Source: an uncultured Bacilli bacterium
GTDB lineage: Bacteria; Bacillota_I; Bacilli_A; RF39; UBA660
Assembly: GCA_934090795.1 (NCBI GenBank)
Contig: CAKOJQ010000003.1
Span: 62,001 to 126,000 of the forward strand
Length of the DNA: 64,000 nt
Direction of reading: 5' to 3'
The notes below the pieces were generated by a model. It saw nothing but the letters and a program-made list of their open reading frames with translations, made no database searches and was not told where the DNA came from. This document shows positions 25,736 through 34,900 of this stretch, in pieces. The translations under genes and the position numbers were made by a program. Position 1 is the first letter of the stretch, and the number at the start of each line of letters is the position of its first letter.

Positions 25736-26809
25736 TTATCTTTTATTCACTTTTTGATTAATTTTTTCTTGAAATGTAAGTATTATTGAATTTCGATCAA
25801 TTGGAATATCTTGTTCAAATAATTCACTACTTATACTAGCTATCATTTCAGGCGTAAGTTCTACACCTTTATAATTATAATTAATATTTTTAATAGCTTC
25901 ATCTATATTTTTATATGTATATGATCCATAATAATTTTTTTTCATAAATTCATTTATTTTTTCAACTATAGATCCACCGACTAAACGACGATACGCAGCT
26001 ACCCTCATAAATAACATAAACTTTTTAACTGGCATATGAGTCAATCTATAAAAATCTAAAATATTAAATTTTTCACTATTTATTCCATTACATACATCTA
26101 AACATAAATTTTTAAATTCTAATTCTCTTTCATCAACAGTCTTACTATAAGTTCTTAATAAAGTCAAAACATCAGTTTTATTTTCTTCTTTAGCTTTCTT
26201 TACAATTTCATTAAATAAATAATTTTCAACTTTATAACTATTAAAAATATAATTAGGATAACAATCATTACTTTCCAAATAAGCCTTAATTGCATCTATA
26301 ACTTTAGCTTCCTTATTACTATCAATATCATGTTTTTCTTCTTCCATTTTTTTTGCCAAATTTGCATTTTTTAATATAATTAACTTTTCAAATTTAGCCA
26401 TAATTAAATCTTTATCATTTGGAAAATCCTTAACATAATCTTCAACTTGATATCTAATATATGTTGTATTATAGTTATTTAATAATTCCAAAAAGTCATC
26501 ATCTGTTTTAGCTTGTAATAATGTATTTGCAACTTCATACTTTTTACTAGCCCCGTTGCCATTTTTAGAATACAACTTTTGACATCTTTTAGTATAATAT
26601 TTTTCTAAAATTAGTATTTCTTCCATACTTGGTTTTGGTTCAACAACATGATTTTTAAACATATTCAAACAAGTTGAAATATATGTAGCATTAAGACCAT
26701 ATTTTAGAGCCATTTCACTTCTAACATTCTCTCCATATTCTGTTTCTAACAAACGATAAAAAGTTTCTTGTCCAATCTTTATTTTCTCTTCTAATGTATA
26801 TCTTGCCAT
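25736..26809 (-). CDS. Hypothetical helical protein with N-terminal HTH-like segment, 357 aa
   Basis: Unrecognised. The first 60 residues (TLEEKIKIGQETFYRLLETE, then MALKYGLNATYISTCLNMF) read like a helix-turn-helix found in transposase-type or phage regulators. The rest is all helical and charged. Two small hydrophobic patches (KKFMLFMRVAAYRRLVGG) do not look like membrane helices. It is inserted between era and yqzL-recO and starts with GGGAGAT before its ATG, 21 bp after era, so it belongs to that operon. DNA or RNA binding is a guess from the N-terminus. Confidence 0.65.
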   Translation of the reverse strand: MARYTLEEKIKIGQETFYRLLETEYGENVRSEMALKYGLNATYISTCLNMFKNHVVEPKPSMEEILILEKYYTKRCQKLYSKNGNGASKKYEVANTLLQAKTDDDFLELLNNYNTTYIRYQVEDYVKDFPNDKDLIMAKFEKLIILKNANLAKKMEEEKHDIDSNKEAKVIDAIKAYLESNDCYPNYIFNSYKVENYLFNEIVKKAKEENKTDVLTLLRTYSKTVDERELEFKNLCLDVCNGINSEKFNILDFYRLTHMPVKKFMLFMRVAAYRRLVGGSIVEKINEFMKKNYYGSYTYKNIDEAIKNINYNYKGVELTPEMIASISSELFEQDIPIDRNSIILTFQEKINQKVNKR

Positions 26810-26829
26810 AATTCATATCTCCCTTTTTA

Positions 26830-27711
26830 CTAAAAATCTTTAAAGCCTAACTCGCTTAAATATCTTTCTTTATCACGCCAATTTTTAACTGTTTTAACAT
26901 ATAATTCTAAATAAACTTGTTTACCAAGTAATTCTTCCATATCACATCTAGCTAAAGAACCAATTTGTTTAAGCATTGATCCTTGTGATCCAATAATTAT
27001 TTTCTTTAAATTATTTCTTTCAACTATTATATCAACATACACTTCCATTAAAGAGCCCTTATCTTTTAAATGAGTAACAACACATGTAACTGAATGTGGT
27101 ACTTCCTCTTCTGTTAAATTAAGAACCTTTTCTCTAACAAGTTCTCCAAGCATAAATTCAAGTGATGTATTTGTAATAGTTCCATCATCATAATATTTAA
27201 TTTCATCTGTTAAATACCCTTTAATTACATTAATTAGTCTTTCAACATTATCATCTTTTAAAGCACTAATAGGAACTATATCACTAAAATCATATAAATC
27301 TTTATAGTCATTTATTGATTTTAATATTTGTTCATCACTTAATTTATCTATTTTATTTAAAACAAGAATAACTGGTGTTTCAATATTTTTAAAAGTCTGT
27401 GATATAAATTTATCTCCTCTTCCAATTGGTGCTGATGCATCTACAACAAATAAAATAGCATCTATATCCTCTAGGGATTCATAAGTTTGTTTATTTAAAT
27501 ATTTTCCTAATTTATCTTGAGGTTTATGAATTCCTGGAGTGTCTACAAAAATAATTTGAGTTTCTTTATCATTATAAACTCCTTGAATTGCATTCCTAGT
27601 TGTTCCTGCCACATTAGAAACTATTGCTATATGTTTTTTTAATATTGTATTCATCAAAGTACTTTTCCCCGTATTTGGTCTACCTATTATACTTACAAAT
27701 CCACTTTTCAC
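26830..27711 (-). CDS. era: GTPase Era
   Basis: Essential GTPase for 30S assembly and 16S rRNA 3'-end maturation. Seen: G1 GRPNTGKST (residues 10-18), switch GTTRN, G3 DTPGIH (about 57), G4 NKID (about 120), G5 SALK (about 149), and the C-terminal KH domain with GSQGSMLKQIG (about 243). 293 residues. Starts with GTG at 27709-27711. A terminator-bearing small RNA lies directly upstream, so transcription into era either needs readthrough or another promoter. Confidence 0.97.
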   Translation of the reverse strand: MKSGFVSIIGRPNTGKSTLMNTILKKHIAIVSNVAGTTRNAIQGVYNDKETQIIFVDTPGIHKPQDKLGKYLNKQTYESLEDIDAILFVVDASAPIGRGDKFISQTFKNIETPVILVLNKIDKLSDEQILKSINDYKDLYDFSDIVPISALKDDNVERLINVIKGYLTDEIKYYDDGTITNTSLEFMLGELVREKVLNLTEEEVPHSVTCVVTHLKDKGSLMEVYVDIIVERNNLKKIIIGSQGSMLKQIGSLARCDMEELLGKQVYLELYVKTVKNWRDKERYLSELGFKDF

Positions 27712-27735
27712 GTTACCACATCCTTATTATTTTAA

Positions 27736-27848
27736 TAAAAAAATTAAAGACTAGTCAATCAGACTAGTCTTTGTCTATGCCTATCGGCACCTGTCATAGT
27801 ATATACCATAAATGGTATGATACTGTCTAAGCATTTCTGCTCCTGTAT
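27736..27848 (-). ncRNA. Unrecognised small RNA with a two-fold internal repeat, about 110 nt
   Basis: It has its own promoter, a structured body and a perfect terminator. The body carries twice the pattern ACAGG, a 4-bp GC-containing hairpin, UAGACA: once with stem AGCA/UGCU and GAAA loop (27825-27848), once with stem UGCC/GGCA and GAUA loop (27774-27797). A hairpin AUACCA/UGGUAU sits between them. The two hairpin stems differ in sequence but keep pairing while the flanks are constant. I know no Rfam family with this pattern. It could be a free sRNA or a leader-attenuator for era. Confidence 0.55.
27746..27772 (-). terminator. Terminator of the small RNA before era
   Basis: Perfect 11-bp stem AAAGACTAGTC/GACTAGTCTTT, five-base loop, then AATTTTTTTATT on the minus strand. 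Confidence 0.85.
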
Positions 27849-27852
27849 CTAT

Positions 27853-27881
27853 ATACTACTACATTATTATATTCTAGTCAA
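27853..27881 (-). promoter_or_regulatory. Promoter of the small RNA before era
   Basis: -35 TTGACT (27876-27881), 17-bp spacer, -10 TAGTAT (27853-27858). It places the RNA start at about 27847, right at the first ACAGG. Confidence 0.6.
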
Positions 27882-27903
27882 GATAATTTTATACTAAATA
27901 TAT

Positions 27904-28524
27904 TTATAAAGTATATTCTTTAATAATATTGTCATCTATTTCTTTCATTTTTTCATTTGGTATTCTTATCACATCAATATAATCATATTCACTAAATGGT
28001 GGAATAATTGACATTTTACTAATAGTTTTCATATGTTCGATTAATGCATATGAAGTAATATTATCACGTTTACTGTAATATTTTAAAGAATTTTTTATTT
28101 TTTTCTTTTTTGCGTTATCACTTTCTTTTGAATAATTTAATCTAAGTTTTTCTATTTCGCTATCAAGAATTAAAACATTGCCCAAATCAACACTTTTTTT
28201 ATGTTTTTTGGATGAAATAGGAATAACATGTAAGACAGGATTATATGCTGTGTCTCCTTTAGAAACAACAATTGCAAAATGATTTCCTGAAAATTCACTT
28301 CCTATATTTACTCCAAATCTAACTTTTATTACACTTCCTCTACTATATCTTCTAAAGTATAATGGTTTATTTTCTATCTCATATAGTAATGTATTGCTAT
28401 TTTTTAAAATGGTATTTTCAAAATTAGTATACTTATCGCCTAAATTCATATCTGAAATTCTTACAAAATTAACATGAGCATTGGTTAATTTTTTATGTTT
28501 TATTTCTGGAGATAATTCATTCAT
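27904..28524 (-). CDS. PemK/MazF-like toxin-fold protein
   Basis: 206 residues. The core YSRGSVIKVRFGVNIGSEFS, then GNHFAIVVSKGD and LHVIPISSKKHKK, is the usual pattern of PemK-type endoribonuclease-like proteins. The middle carries a lysine-rich insert (about 125-150), and the C-terminal SYALIEHMKTISKMSI matches the last conserved block. No antitoxin-like gene is adjacent: the small RNA lies downstream and cytidine deaminase-like genes lie upstream. Orphan PemK-like proteins in the era neighbourhood may be regulatory. Toxicity is not shown by sequence alone. Confidence 0.8.
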   Translation of the reverse strand: MNELSPEIKHKKLTNAHVNFVRISDMNLGDKYTNFENTILKNSNTLLYEIENKPLYFRRYSRGSVIKVRFGVNIGSEFSGNHFAIVVSKGDTAYNPVLHVIPISSKKHKKSVDLGNVLILDSEIEKLRLNYSKESDNAKKKKIKNSLKYYSKRDNITSYALIEHMKTISKMSIIPPFSEYDYIDVIRIPNEKMKEIDDNIIKEYTL

Positions 28525-28537
28525 TTATAATCACATC

Positions 28538-28906
28538 CTAATATATATTTTCGATTAAATTACCCACTTTTATTATTCTTTCTTCTCTATTTATATCATA
28601 TAAAAATATTTCACAATCATTTTCATAAAATTCCTTAATCATATTTTTATTAATATTTTTTAAATCATTTATCGTTTTAGAACTTGTCATAATATATAAA
28701 CTATCAAAATCTTTTTTTCTATATCCATGACTAACCGCGTTTGCTATTGCAGCTTCTTCAGCATATATTGTACTTCTAAAAATGTCATTCTTAACAATAA
28801 CACCGGCAAATAATTTTCCATCATTCATCTTTGCTACAGCGCTATAAAAAATATTATCATGAGGAGCATAACAATTACTTAATAATCTTTCTAATTCTCT
28901 TATCAT
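28538..28906 (-). CDS. Degenerate cytidine deaminase-like protein
   Basis: 122 residues, homologous to the gene directly upstream (28906-29286), with IYAEEAAIANAVSHGY aligned to MCAEQVAIANAFSEGF. The first zinc cysteine is replaced by tyrosine, and the PCxxC pair has gone (TSSKTINDLKNINK in its place). The catalytic glutamate remains. It cannot bind zinc in the usual way. It may form a mixed oligomer with the intact copy or have a binding role. Start and upstream stop overlap by one base (TAATG). Confidence 0.8.
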   Translation of the reverse strand: MIRELERLLSNCYAPHDNIFYSAVAKMNDGKLFAGVIVKNDIFRSTIYAEEAAIANAVSHGYRKKDFDSLYIMTSSKTINDLKNINKNMIKEFYENDCEIFLYDINREERIIKVGNLIENIY

Positions 28907-29286
28907 TAGTCCTCCAAATTAAATGGATAAGGGCAAATATCTGCTACTGTAAATTCTTTACACTTTCCTCTATTATTATAGCAAAAAACCTTAGCATCAG
29001 GCAAGAAATATTCATGTAGTAATTCCCTGCACATAAAACATGGCATACATATTTCTTTACTTGAACCCATTACATGTATTTCTTTAAAATCTTTAACGGA
29101 AAATCCTTCACTAAATGCATTTGCTATCGCAACTTGTTCTGCGCACATTCCACTTTTACCATCTTTATTTTCAATATTTACTCCAATTACTTCTTGATTA
29201 TTTTGCATAACAATCACACATGCAACTTTATAATTAGAAATATTAGCATAAGCATTTTTCATAATTAGTTTTAAATTATCTTTCAT
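28906..29286 (-). CDS. cdd: Cytidine deaminase
   Basis: Converts cytidine and deoxycytidine to uridine forms in pyrimidine salvage. Seen: MCAEQVAIANA near residue 50 with Cys ligand and proton-shuttle Glu, and CMPCFMCRELL near 85 with the other two zinc cysteines. 126 residues, the tetrameric class size. GGAGAG precedes the ATG, within the remnant of dgkA. Its place between dgkA and era is conserved in Bacilli. Confidence 0.92.
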   Translation of the reverse strand: MKDNLKLIMKNAYANISNYKVACVIVMQNNQEVIGVNIENKDGKSGMCAEQVAIANAFSEGFSVKDFKEIHVMGSSKEICMPCFMCRELLHEYFLPDAKVFCYNNRGKCKEFTVADICPYPFNLED

Positions 29287-29491
29287 AAACTCTCCAACAC
29301 TAAAATAATTTTAGGAACCAAAATAATCCATTCAATCATACTTATCTTAAGTAAAAAAGCCGTAATAACAACAAGTATTGCTACACTAACATGGATTTTC
29401 TATTAGGTTCATTACTAACAACATCATCTATTCCTTTAAATGCATAACCAAATGATTTTTTTAATCTCTTAATCGATAATACCTTTTTCAT
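29283..29491 (-). pseudogene. dgkA: Frameshifted and truncated dgkA (undecaprenol/diacylglycerol kinase)
   Basis: From an ATG inside the end of ybeY (29489-29491, AAGG nine bases before it) the frame reads KRLKKSFGYAFKGIDDVVSN, then EPNRK. It needs one extra A in the A4 run to continue as IHVSVAILVVITAFLLKISM, then IEWIILVPKIILVLESL. This is the N-terminal half of DgkA. The second half with the catalytic NTAIE and nucleotide-binding residues is missing, and the frame ends on the cdd start codon. The gene therefore has both a one-base deletion and a 3' deletion. Confidence 0.8.
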
Positions 29492-29909
29492 TTAATATTT
29501 CCTTCTGTAAATCAAACATTTCTTTTTCTTCTTTTTCTCCTAAAGTATGATCATAACCAAGTAGATGTAAAAGACCATGAATGCATAAAAATGATAATTC
29601 CCTCTTTTCACTATGACCATATTCTATAGCTTGCTCTTTCATTCTATCTATTGATACATATATTTCTCCAAGCATATTAACTGGGCCTTGTAAAGCTCCA
29701 TTATCATTAAACGCAAAAGAAATAACATCAGTAGGTCTATCAATACCTCTATATTCTTTATTTATCTTATGTATCTCATCATTATTAATAAAAATTACTG
29801 AAAAATAAACATTCTTAAGTTTTAACTTATTACAAGCAAAATCAAATAAATCATTTAAATAATCATATTCTTTATAACCATATTCATCTATTATATCAAA
29901 ACTATTCAT
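29469..29909 (-). CDS. ybeY: Endoribonuclease YbeY
   Basis: Zinc-dependent RNase in 16S rRNA maturation and ribosome quality control. Seen: YRGIDRPTDVISFAF near residue 60 and the zinc motif HGLLHLLGYDHTLGEKEE near 112. 146 residues, standard. Its start overlaps the VanZ-like gene by four bases, and the broken dgkA begins inside its last codons. Confidence 0.95.
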   Translation of the reverse strand: MNSFDIIDEYGYKEYDYLNDLFDFACNKLKLKNVYFSVIFINNDEIHKINKEYRGIDRPTDVISFAFNDNGALQGPVNMLGEIYVSIDRMKEQAIEYGHSEKRELSFLCIHGLLHLLGYDHTLGEKEEKEMFDLQKEILNEKGIID

Positions 29910-30517
29910 ATTACCACTCCATACAAATTAAGTATTATTATCACTAATATTGCAATTATTAATACACATATTAAATTTAATAAAAAACTATTTTTTACTC
30001 TTTCACTAGTCTTTTTAAATATAAACTCACTTACTAAATAGAAAAGATACCCAACAACTCCACCAACCACATTTAAAATTATATCATCTACATCAAAGCT
30101 TCTACCTAAAAGTAACTGAATAGTCTCAACAGTTGAACTAACAATAAGTGTAATTAAAAAACTATAAGTTATATTTTTAGTCTTACAGTAATAACTAGTA
30201 TAATAACCAAATGGAATAAATAAAACTACATTTCCTATCACATTACGATAAAATAACTTAGAAGTAACACTATATCTAAATATTTCTTTAAAAGGAATAA
30301 AATTATTACCAAAAGAAGAAAAATCAGTAGCAGTTACCAAACTAAATAACATTATAACATAAGCTATAAACACTAAATTAATTATCTCTTTATATATCTC
30401 TAACTTAGTACGATTTGCCAAGCTATAAGCTATCTTTAAACATATTGTTGTAATCATACATAATAATAAGATAGGCCATAAATCAACTATAATTTCAATT
30501 GCTGCTTTGGGTATCAC
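29906..30517 (-). CDS. VanZ-like membrane protein
   Basis: About 203 residues with five hydrophobic segments. Typical VanZ-like features are a periplasmic NFIPFKEI motif near residue 75, RNVIGNVVLFIPFGYY near 95 and RSFDVDDIILNVVGGVVGYL near 150. VanZ itself gives low-level teicoplanin resistance by an unknown mechanism; most VanZ-like proteins are uncharacterised. The open frame is longer, but the GTG at 30515-30517 has GGTGAT four bases before it and overlaps the end of yqfD. It occupies the place where phoH usually stands between yqfD and ybeY. Confidence 0.82.
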   Translation of the reverse strand: MIPKAAIEIIVDLWPILLLCMITTICLKIAYSLANRTKLEIYKEIINLVFIAYVIMLFSLVTATDFSSFGNNFIPFKEIFRYSVTSKLFYRNVIGNVVLFIPFGYYTSYYCKTKNITYSFLITLIVSSTVETIQLLLGRSFDVDDIILNVVGGVVGYLFYLVSEFIFKKTSERVKNSFLLNLICVLIIAILVIIILNLYGVVI

Positions 30518-31631
30518 TAGCATCACCTTTTTCATAGTACTGGTATTCATTAATAAGTTCATTACAAATAACAAATACTCTATAATCTATTGTACTATTA
30601 TTTATCTCTTTTTTCAAAACTTTTTGACTACTAATTGTTCCAATATTACTAAATTTTTCTTTAATTTTATCATTTACCAAATTTTCTACCTCTTCATCAC
30701 TTAAAATATGTTTTTTATATCCATATTCTTTCTCTTTATAAAACTTAATTTTTAATCCTAATATCTTTATCTCTCTTATATTTTCTTGACTAAAATATTT
30801 ATATTTATTTTTAAAAAATATTTTATCATTTATATTGATATTAAACCTAGACTTACCAGTATATTCTTTTTTATTTTCTTCTTTAGGTATTGATACCTCT
30901 ACGTCATACCATACATTACCATATACATATCCTGTTGCTAAAGTATCACCTTTAACTTCTTCATATAATTTAATTTCTCCACTAATTAAGACATCCCCTT
31001 TTTTAACATATTCCCCACTTCTAACTAAATTAACTCCTTTAGTAGATATAATCTTAGTAATATAAGCATCTTTTTTAGCAATTATATTTCGGTATCCACT
31101 TTCTTTATTTATTTCTTTAATTTTTCTTTCTTCACATCTAATTATATATTTCATCCCATCTTTAGTAATACTAATCCACTCTAATTTATCTTTATTATTA
31201 ATTAATATATTGTCTTGTATTTTTTCTAATTCATTAAAATCATAAGCAAAAGAATATTTCTTAACATTATTATTATCTAATTCTTTATATATTAACTTAC
31301 GAATACTAGATGATGAATGTATTACTTCAATATCTACTATATAACTAGTTATTATATCCATTAAAATAAAAGCAAGAATAAATATTATTATATAAAAAAT
31401 ATTATTTTTAATCATTTCTTTAAGTTTATTAATTCCAACATAACTAACTATTTTAATCTTTGAATAATAATTTAATCTTTTAATTTTTTTATAATCATCT
31501 AAATTTATTATACATGTTATCTTATTATTATCTATATAACTTATATTAGATAAATAAATCTTATTACTAATACACTTATTTATAAATCTATTAACACTTC
31601 CCGTTACTTCTATTTTAACTTGTTTATTCAT
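30495..31631 (-). CDS. yqfD: Sporulation protein YqfD
   Basis: 378 residues. YqfD proteins are membrane proteins of the mother-cell programme in spore formers. Seen: an N-terminal soluble module, a membrane helix at about 80-100 (NIFYIIIFILAFILMDIIT), then a long extracytoplasmic domain with KKDAYITKIISTKGVNLVRS near 180 and conserved GDVLISG near 208. AGGAG precedes the ATG. It overlaps yqfC by eight bases, the standard pair. Confidence 0.88.
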   Translation of the reverse strand: MNKQVKIEVTGSVNRFINKCISNKIYLSNISYIDNNKITCIINLDDYKKIKRLNYYSKIKIVSYVGINKLKEMIKNNIFYIIIFILAFILMDIITSYIVDIEVIHSSSSIRKLIYKELDNNNVKKYSFAYDFNELEKIQDNILINNKDKLEWISITKDGMKYIIRCEERKIKEINKESGYRNIIAKKDAYITKIISTKGVNLVRSGEYVKKGDVLISGEIKLYEEVKGDTLATGYVYGNVWYDVEVSIPKEENKKEYTGKSRFNININDKIFFKNKYKYFSQENIREIKILGLKIKFYKEKEYGYKKHILSDEEVENLVNDKIKEKFSNIGTISSQKVLKKEINNSTIDYRVFVICNELINEYQYYEKGDASDTQSSN

Positions 31632-31869
31632 AGGATACTCCTACAATATTACCAGAAATAATTAATTCATTTTCTTGCATATGTTTTATTAACATATTAC
31701 TACCTTTAATCTTTAAATTAAAATTATCAAATTTAACCATTGTTAAATTATTATCAAATGAGATTATATCTTTATAATTATATAAATAAATATTATTTTT
31801 ATATAAACAAATATAATAATTATTATTTCTTAAGGCGTTATTAATTATCTCTAGCATACGCTTCACCAT
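31624..31869 (-). CDS. yqfC: YqfC/YabP family sporulation protein
   Basis: 81 residues of the YabP/YqfC type: beta-rich, with ICLYKNNIYLYNYKDIISFD, then KIKGSNMLIKHMQENELIIS, and the ending GNIVGVSYE. Required for normal sporulation in Bacillus. The ATG at 31869 lacks a good site; an alternative ATG four codons in (31857) has GGTGA in front, so the true protein may be 77 residues. It heads the yqfCD-ybeY-cdd operon. Confidence 0.85.
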   Translation of the reverse strand: MVKRMLEIINNALRNNNYYICLYKNNIYLYNYKDIISFDNNLTMVKFDNFNLKIKGSNMLIKHMQENELIISGNIVGVSYE

Positions 31870-31895
31870 TTAATTATATGTTTTAAACAAAAGAA

Positions 31896-31916
31896 AACTA
31901 CTGAAATTCAGTAGTT
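31896..31916 (-). terminator. Terminator of the glycine-rich protein gene
   Basis: AACTACTGAA and its complement TTCAGTAGTT, then TTCTTTTGTTT on the minus strand. Confidence 0.75.
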
Positions 31917-31924
31917 AAATATTA

Positions 31925-34900
31925 TTATGGTATTAATGTTATTCTAGCGTAACCATTTCCTTCTTTAGCACAGTTTACAGTTGGTGTTTCACTATGGCAC
32001 GTAGTTGTAACGGTCTTAGTACCTTCGGCACTTGATTCAGTACAATTATAACAATACATTACTTTATTTGTTAATAATGTATTACCAATATATGATGAAC
32101 CGCCGCCACCGCCACCGTAGCAGTTTCCACCAGTACCAGCGCCGCCACCATAATAGCCTCCGCCTCCAGCACCGCCATTATTGCTGGCTTTACCATTTCC
32201 CCCAATTCCAAATGAACCAGCATTACACCAACCGCCATCTACGCACTTTCCTCCTGCAGTTTGTGTACCACCACCACCAGATTTATTAGAACAAGCTCCA
32301 TCAACACCATTATTTCCACTTAAACCACCAGCGTTACCACCAGCACCAGAGTTACCTTTGCCACCGCCACCACCAGCAACAATTATAATGTTGTTTAAAG
32401 ATGAAGATAAAGTGTTTAATTTGCCAATTGAAGTAGCAATATGTGTTGCTCCTCCACCACCAAATCCATTTGTTAGTGCAGTACCACCACCATTATATCC
32501 TCCAGTAATACCTGATCCAGCTCCACCGACATAAACATACAAACTATCATTTCTATTTAAATTTATAGTTCCAGAAGAATAGCCTCCTGTTCCTCCTGTT
32601 CCACCACCTTGGGCTCCCCAAGCTTCAAGTTTATATGTTCCAGCAATTGGTGCAGTAAATGTATAATATGGTTCTGAAAGACTTGTTGTTGAAGCAACAT
32701 AATCGTATTCTATAAATTGAAAACTTCCTGTATAACTATATCTAGCTTCAATAGTAATATCAGATGTTGCACTAAGTTTATTATTAGTTATATTTCCTTT
32801 TCCATCAGTTATTACATAACCATCAAACCTGTAATTATCATAGCTACTATGATTAGGCATATCAATTGGTTTGCCTTTATATGCATATAATGTTGTTGTT
32901 TTATTTGAAACAGTATCAACTATTGTAACAGTGATATTTCCAGCTTTTTTTATTTCACCAGCATATGTTATTCTTGCATAACCATTTCCTTCTTTAGCAC
33001 AATTAGATGTTGGTGTTTCACTATGACATGTAGTTGAAAGCGTCTTAGTAGATTCAACATTTGATTCAGTGCAATTATAGCAATACATCACTTTATTCGT
33101 TAATAATGTATTCCCAATATAGCCAGAACCGCCGCCGCCACCTCTATAATGAAGACCGCCGCCACCGCCATAAAGACCGCCGCCGCCACCTGATCCATCA
33201 CCTTTACTAGATCCACCTTGACCAAATGAACCAGCGGTTTGACCAGTTCCAGCAGCAGTTTGACTGCCACCAGTTCCGCTTCCTGAAAAAATTCCTGCAG
33301 CACCTTGAATACCGCCACCTGAACCTCCATCGCTTGAATAGCTATCACTTTCATAAGAAGCGCCACCACCGCCACCAGACACTATAATTAGATTATCTAA
33401 TTTATTTGATAGGGTATTAAGTAATCCAGTTGTTAGTGATATGAATGTAGCACCACCTCCACTTCCAACTGTTTTACCATTAGTTGCACCAAATGCATTA
33501 CCACCGCCATTATAGCCACCCGATACAGATGATTGAGTAGTACCATTTGTTCCTGCTCCGCCAACATAAATGTAAATCGTTTGTCCTTTTTTTAAATATA
33601 TATTTGCAGCACTATATCCACCATAACCACCTACTTTTGTTTTAGCAGAACCTCCTTGGGCTCCCCAAACTTCTATCTTATAATTTTCATCGATGGGAGC
33701 AGTAAAAGTATAGTAAGGTTCAATATTATTATTAGAAGGAGCTATATATGCATATTCATCAATTACTTTATTTTTATATTTTACTTTCAAAACAACTTTA
33801 TCACTATTTGGAGTTATTTTTGTTCCATTAATAGTTGCCAATCCACTCTCTAGTTCAAATTCATAAAAAACATAGTTATCGCTCAATTCCGGTGATAATG
33901 TTATTTCCATTCCCTTTTGCGTCTCTACCGTAGTAACTTTCTTTAGTTCCTCACTTACAATAGTTATTATTGACAATTCTTCTACAACTGAATCATCAGG
34001 TAAAGTGATTCTAGCATATCCATTTCCACTTTTAGCACAATTAGATGTTGGCGTTTCACTATGACAAGTTGTTGATACTGTTTTGGTAGATTCATCACTT
34101 GATTCAGTACAATTATAACAATACATTGACTTATTTGTTAAAAGCGAGTTCCCTATATAGCCCGAGCCTCCGCCTCCGCCGCATGAATCATTTACACCAC
34201 CGCCATAGAAGCCACCGCCTCCACCACCAATTCCATATTGGTAACTACTAACATATTTATAACTTCTACCTTGACCAAATGTTCCGCCACTATCACTTTC
34301 GGTTTGCTTGCCAGAAACACCATACACATCATTCTTTTGCAAATGTGGCTCACCATCAACACCATTAAAGCCACCTCCGGATCCTCCTAGTCTAATTTGA
34401 TATTTACTTGGTTCCCATCCGCCTACTCCACCGCCGCCGCCAGCGACAATAAGAATTGCTTGTTGATTAGTATTTAGTGTTGATAATAAACCAGATACAG
34501 TAGCAATGTGAGTTGCGCCTCCACCACCACCATTATATCTTGTTGAAGAAACATTTCCACCATTGCCTCCACCATTATAACCACCTGAAGCAATTTCACT
34601 TGATGCTGAACCATTTGTTCCCTTGCCACCCACATTTATGTATAAAACATCATTTTTATTTAAGGAAACAATTCCAAAAGAATAGCCACCATATCCGCTC
34701 TCATAAGTAGAAAAACCTCCACCTTGTGCTCCCCACGTTTCTAATTTATATTTTCCATCTACCGGAGCTACAAATTTTTCATTATTACCCGTATAAGTAA
34801 ATTCGATTTTATTAGTAGAAGAATATTTTGCCTTTATAGACGCATTCCCATTTATTGTAATTTTATTTCCATTAATTGTTGCATTTCCTGACTCAACATT

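Noticed and set aside
27736..27848. Known riboswitch or T-box before era
   Set aside because: No specifier loop, T-box sequence or other consensus that I know (ykkC, preQ1, SAM, c-di-AMP, glycine) fits. Kept as an unclassified RNA.
32032..33375. Several long open frames opposite or within the glycine-rich gene, giving proline-, histidine- or alanine-rich translations
   Set aside because: They are the complement or frame-shifted reading of glycine codon runs in a convincing 1230-residue gene and have no ribosome-binding sites or family features.
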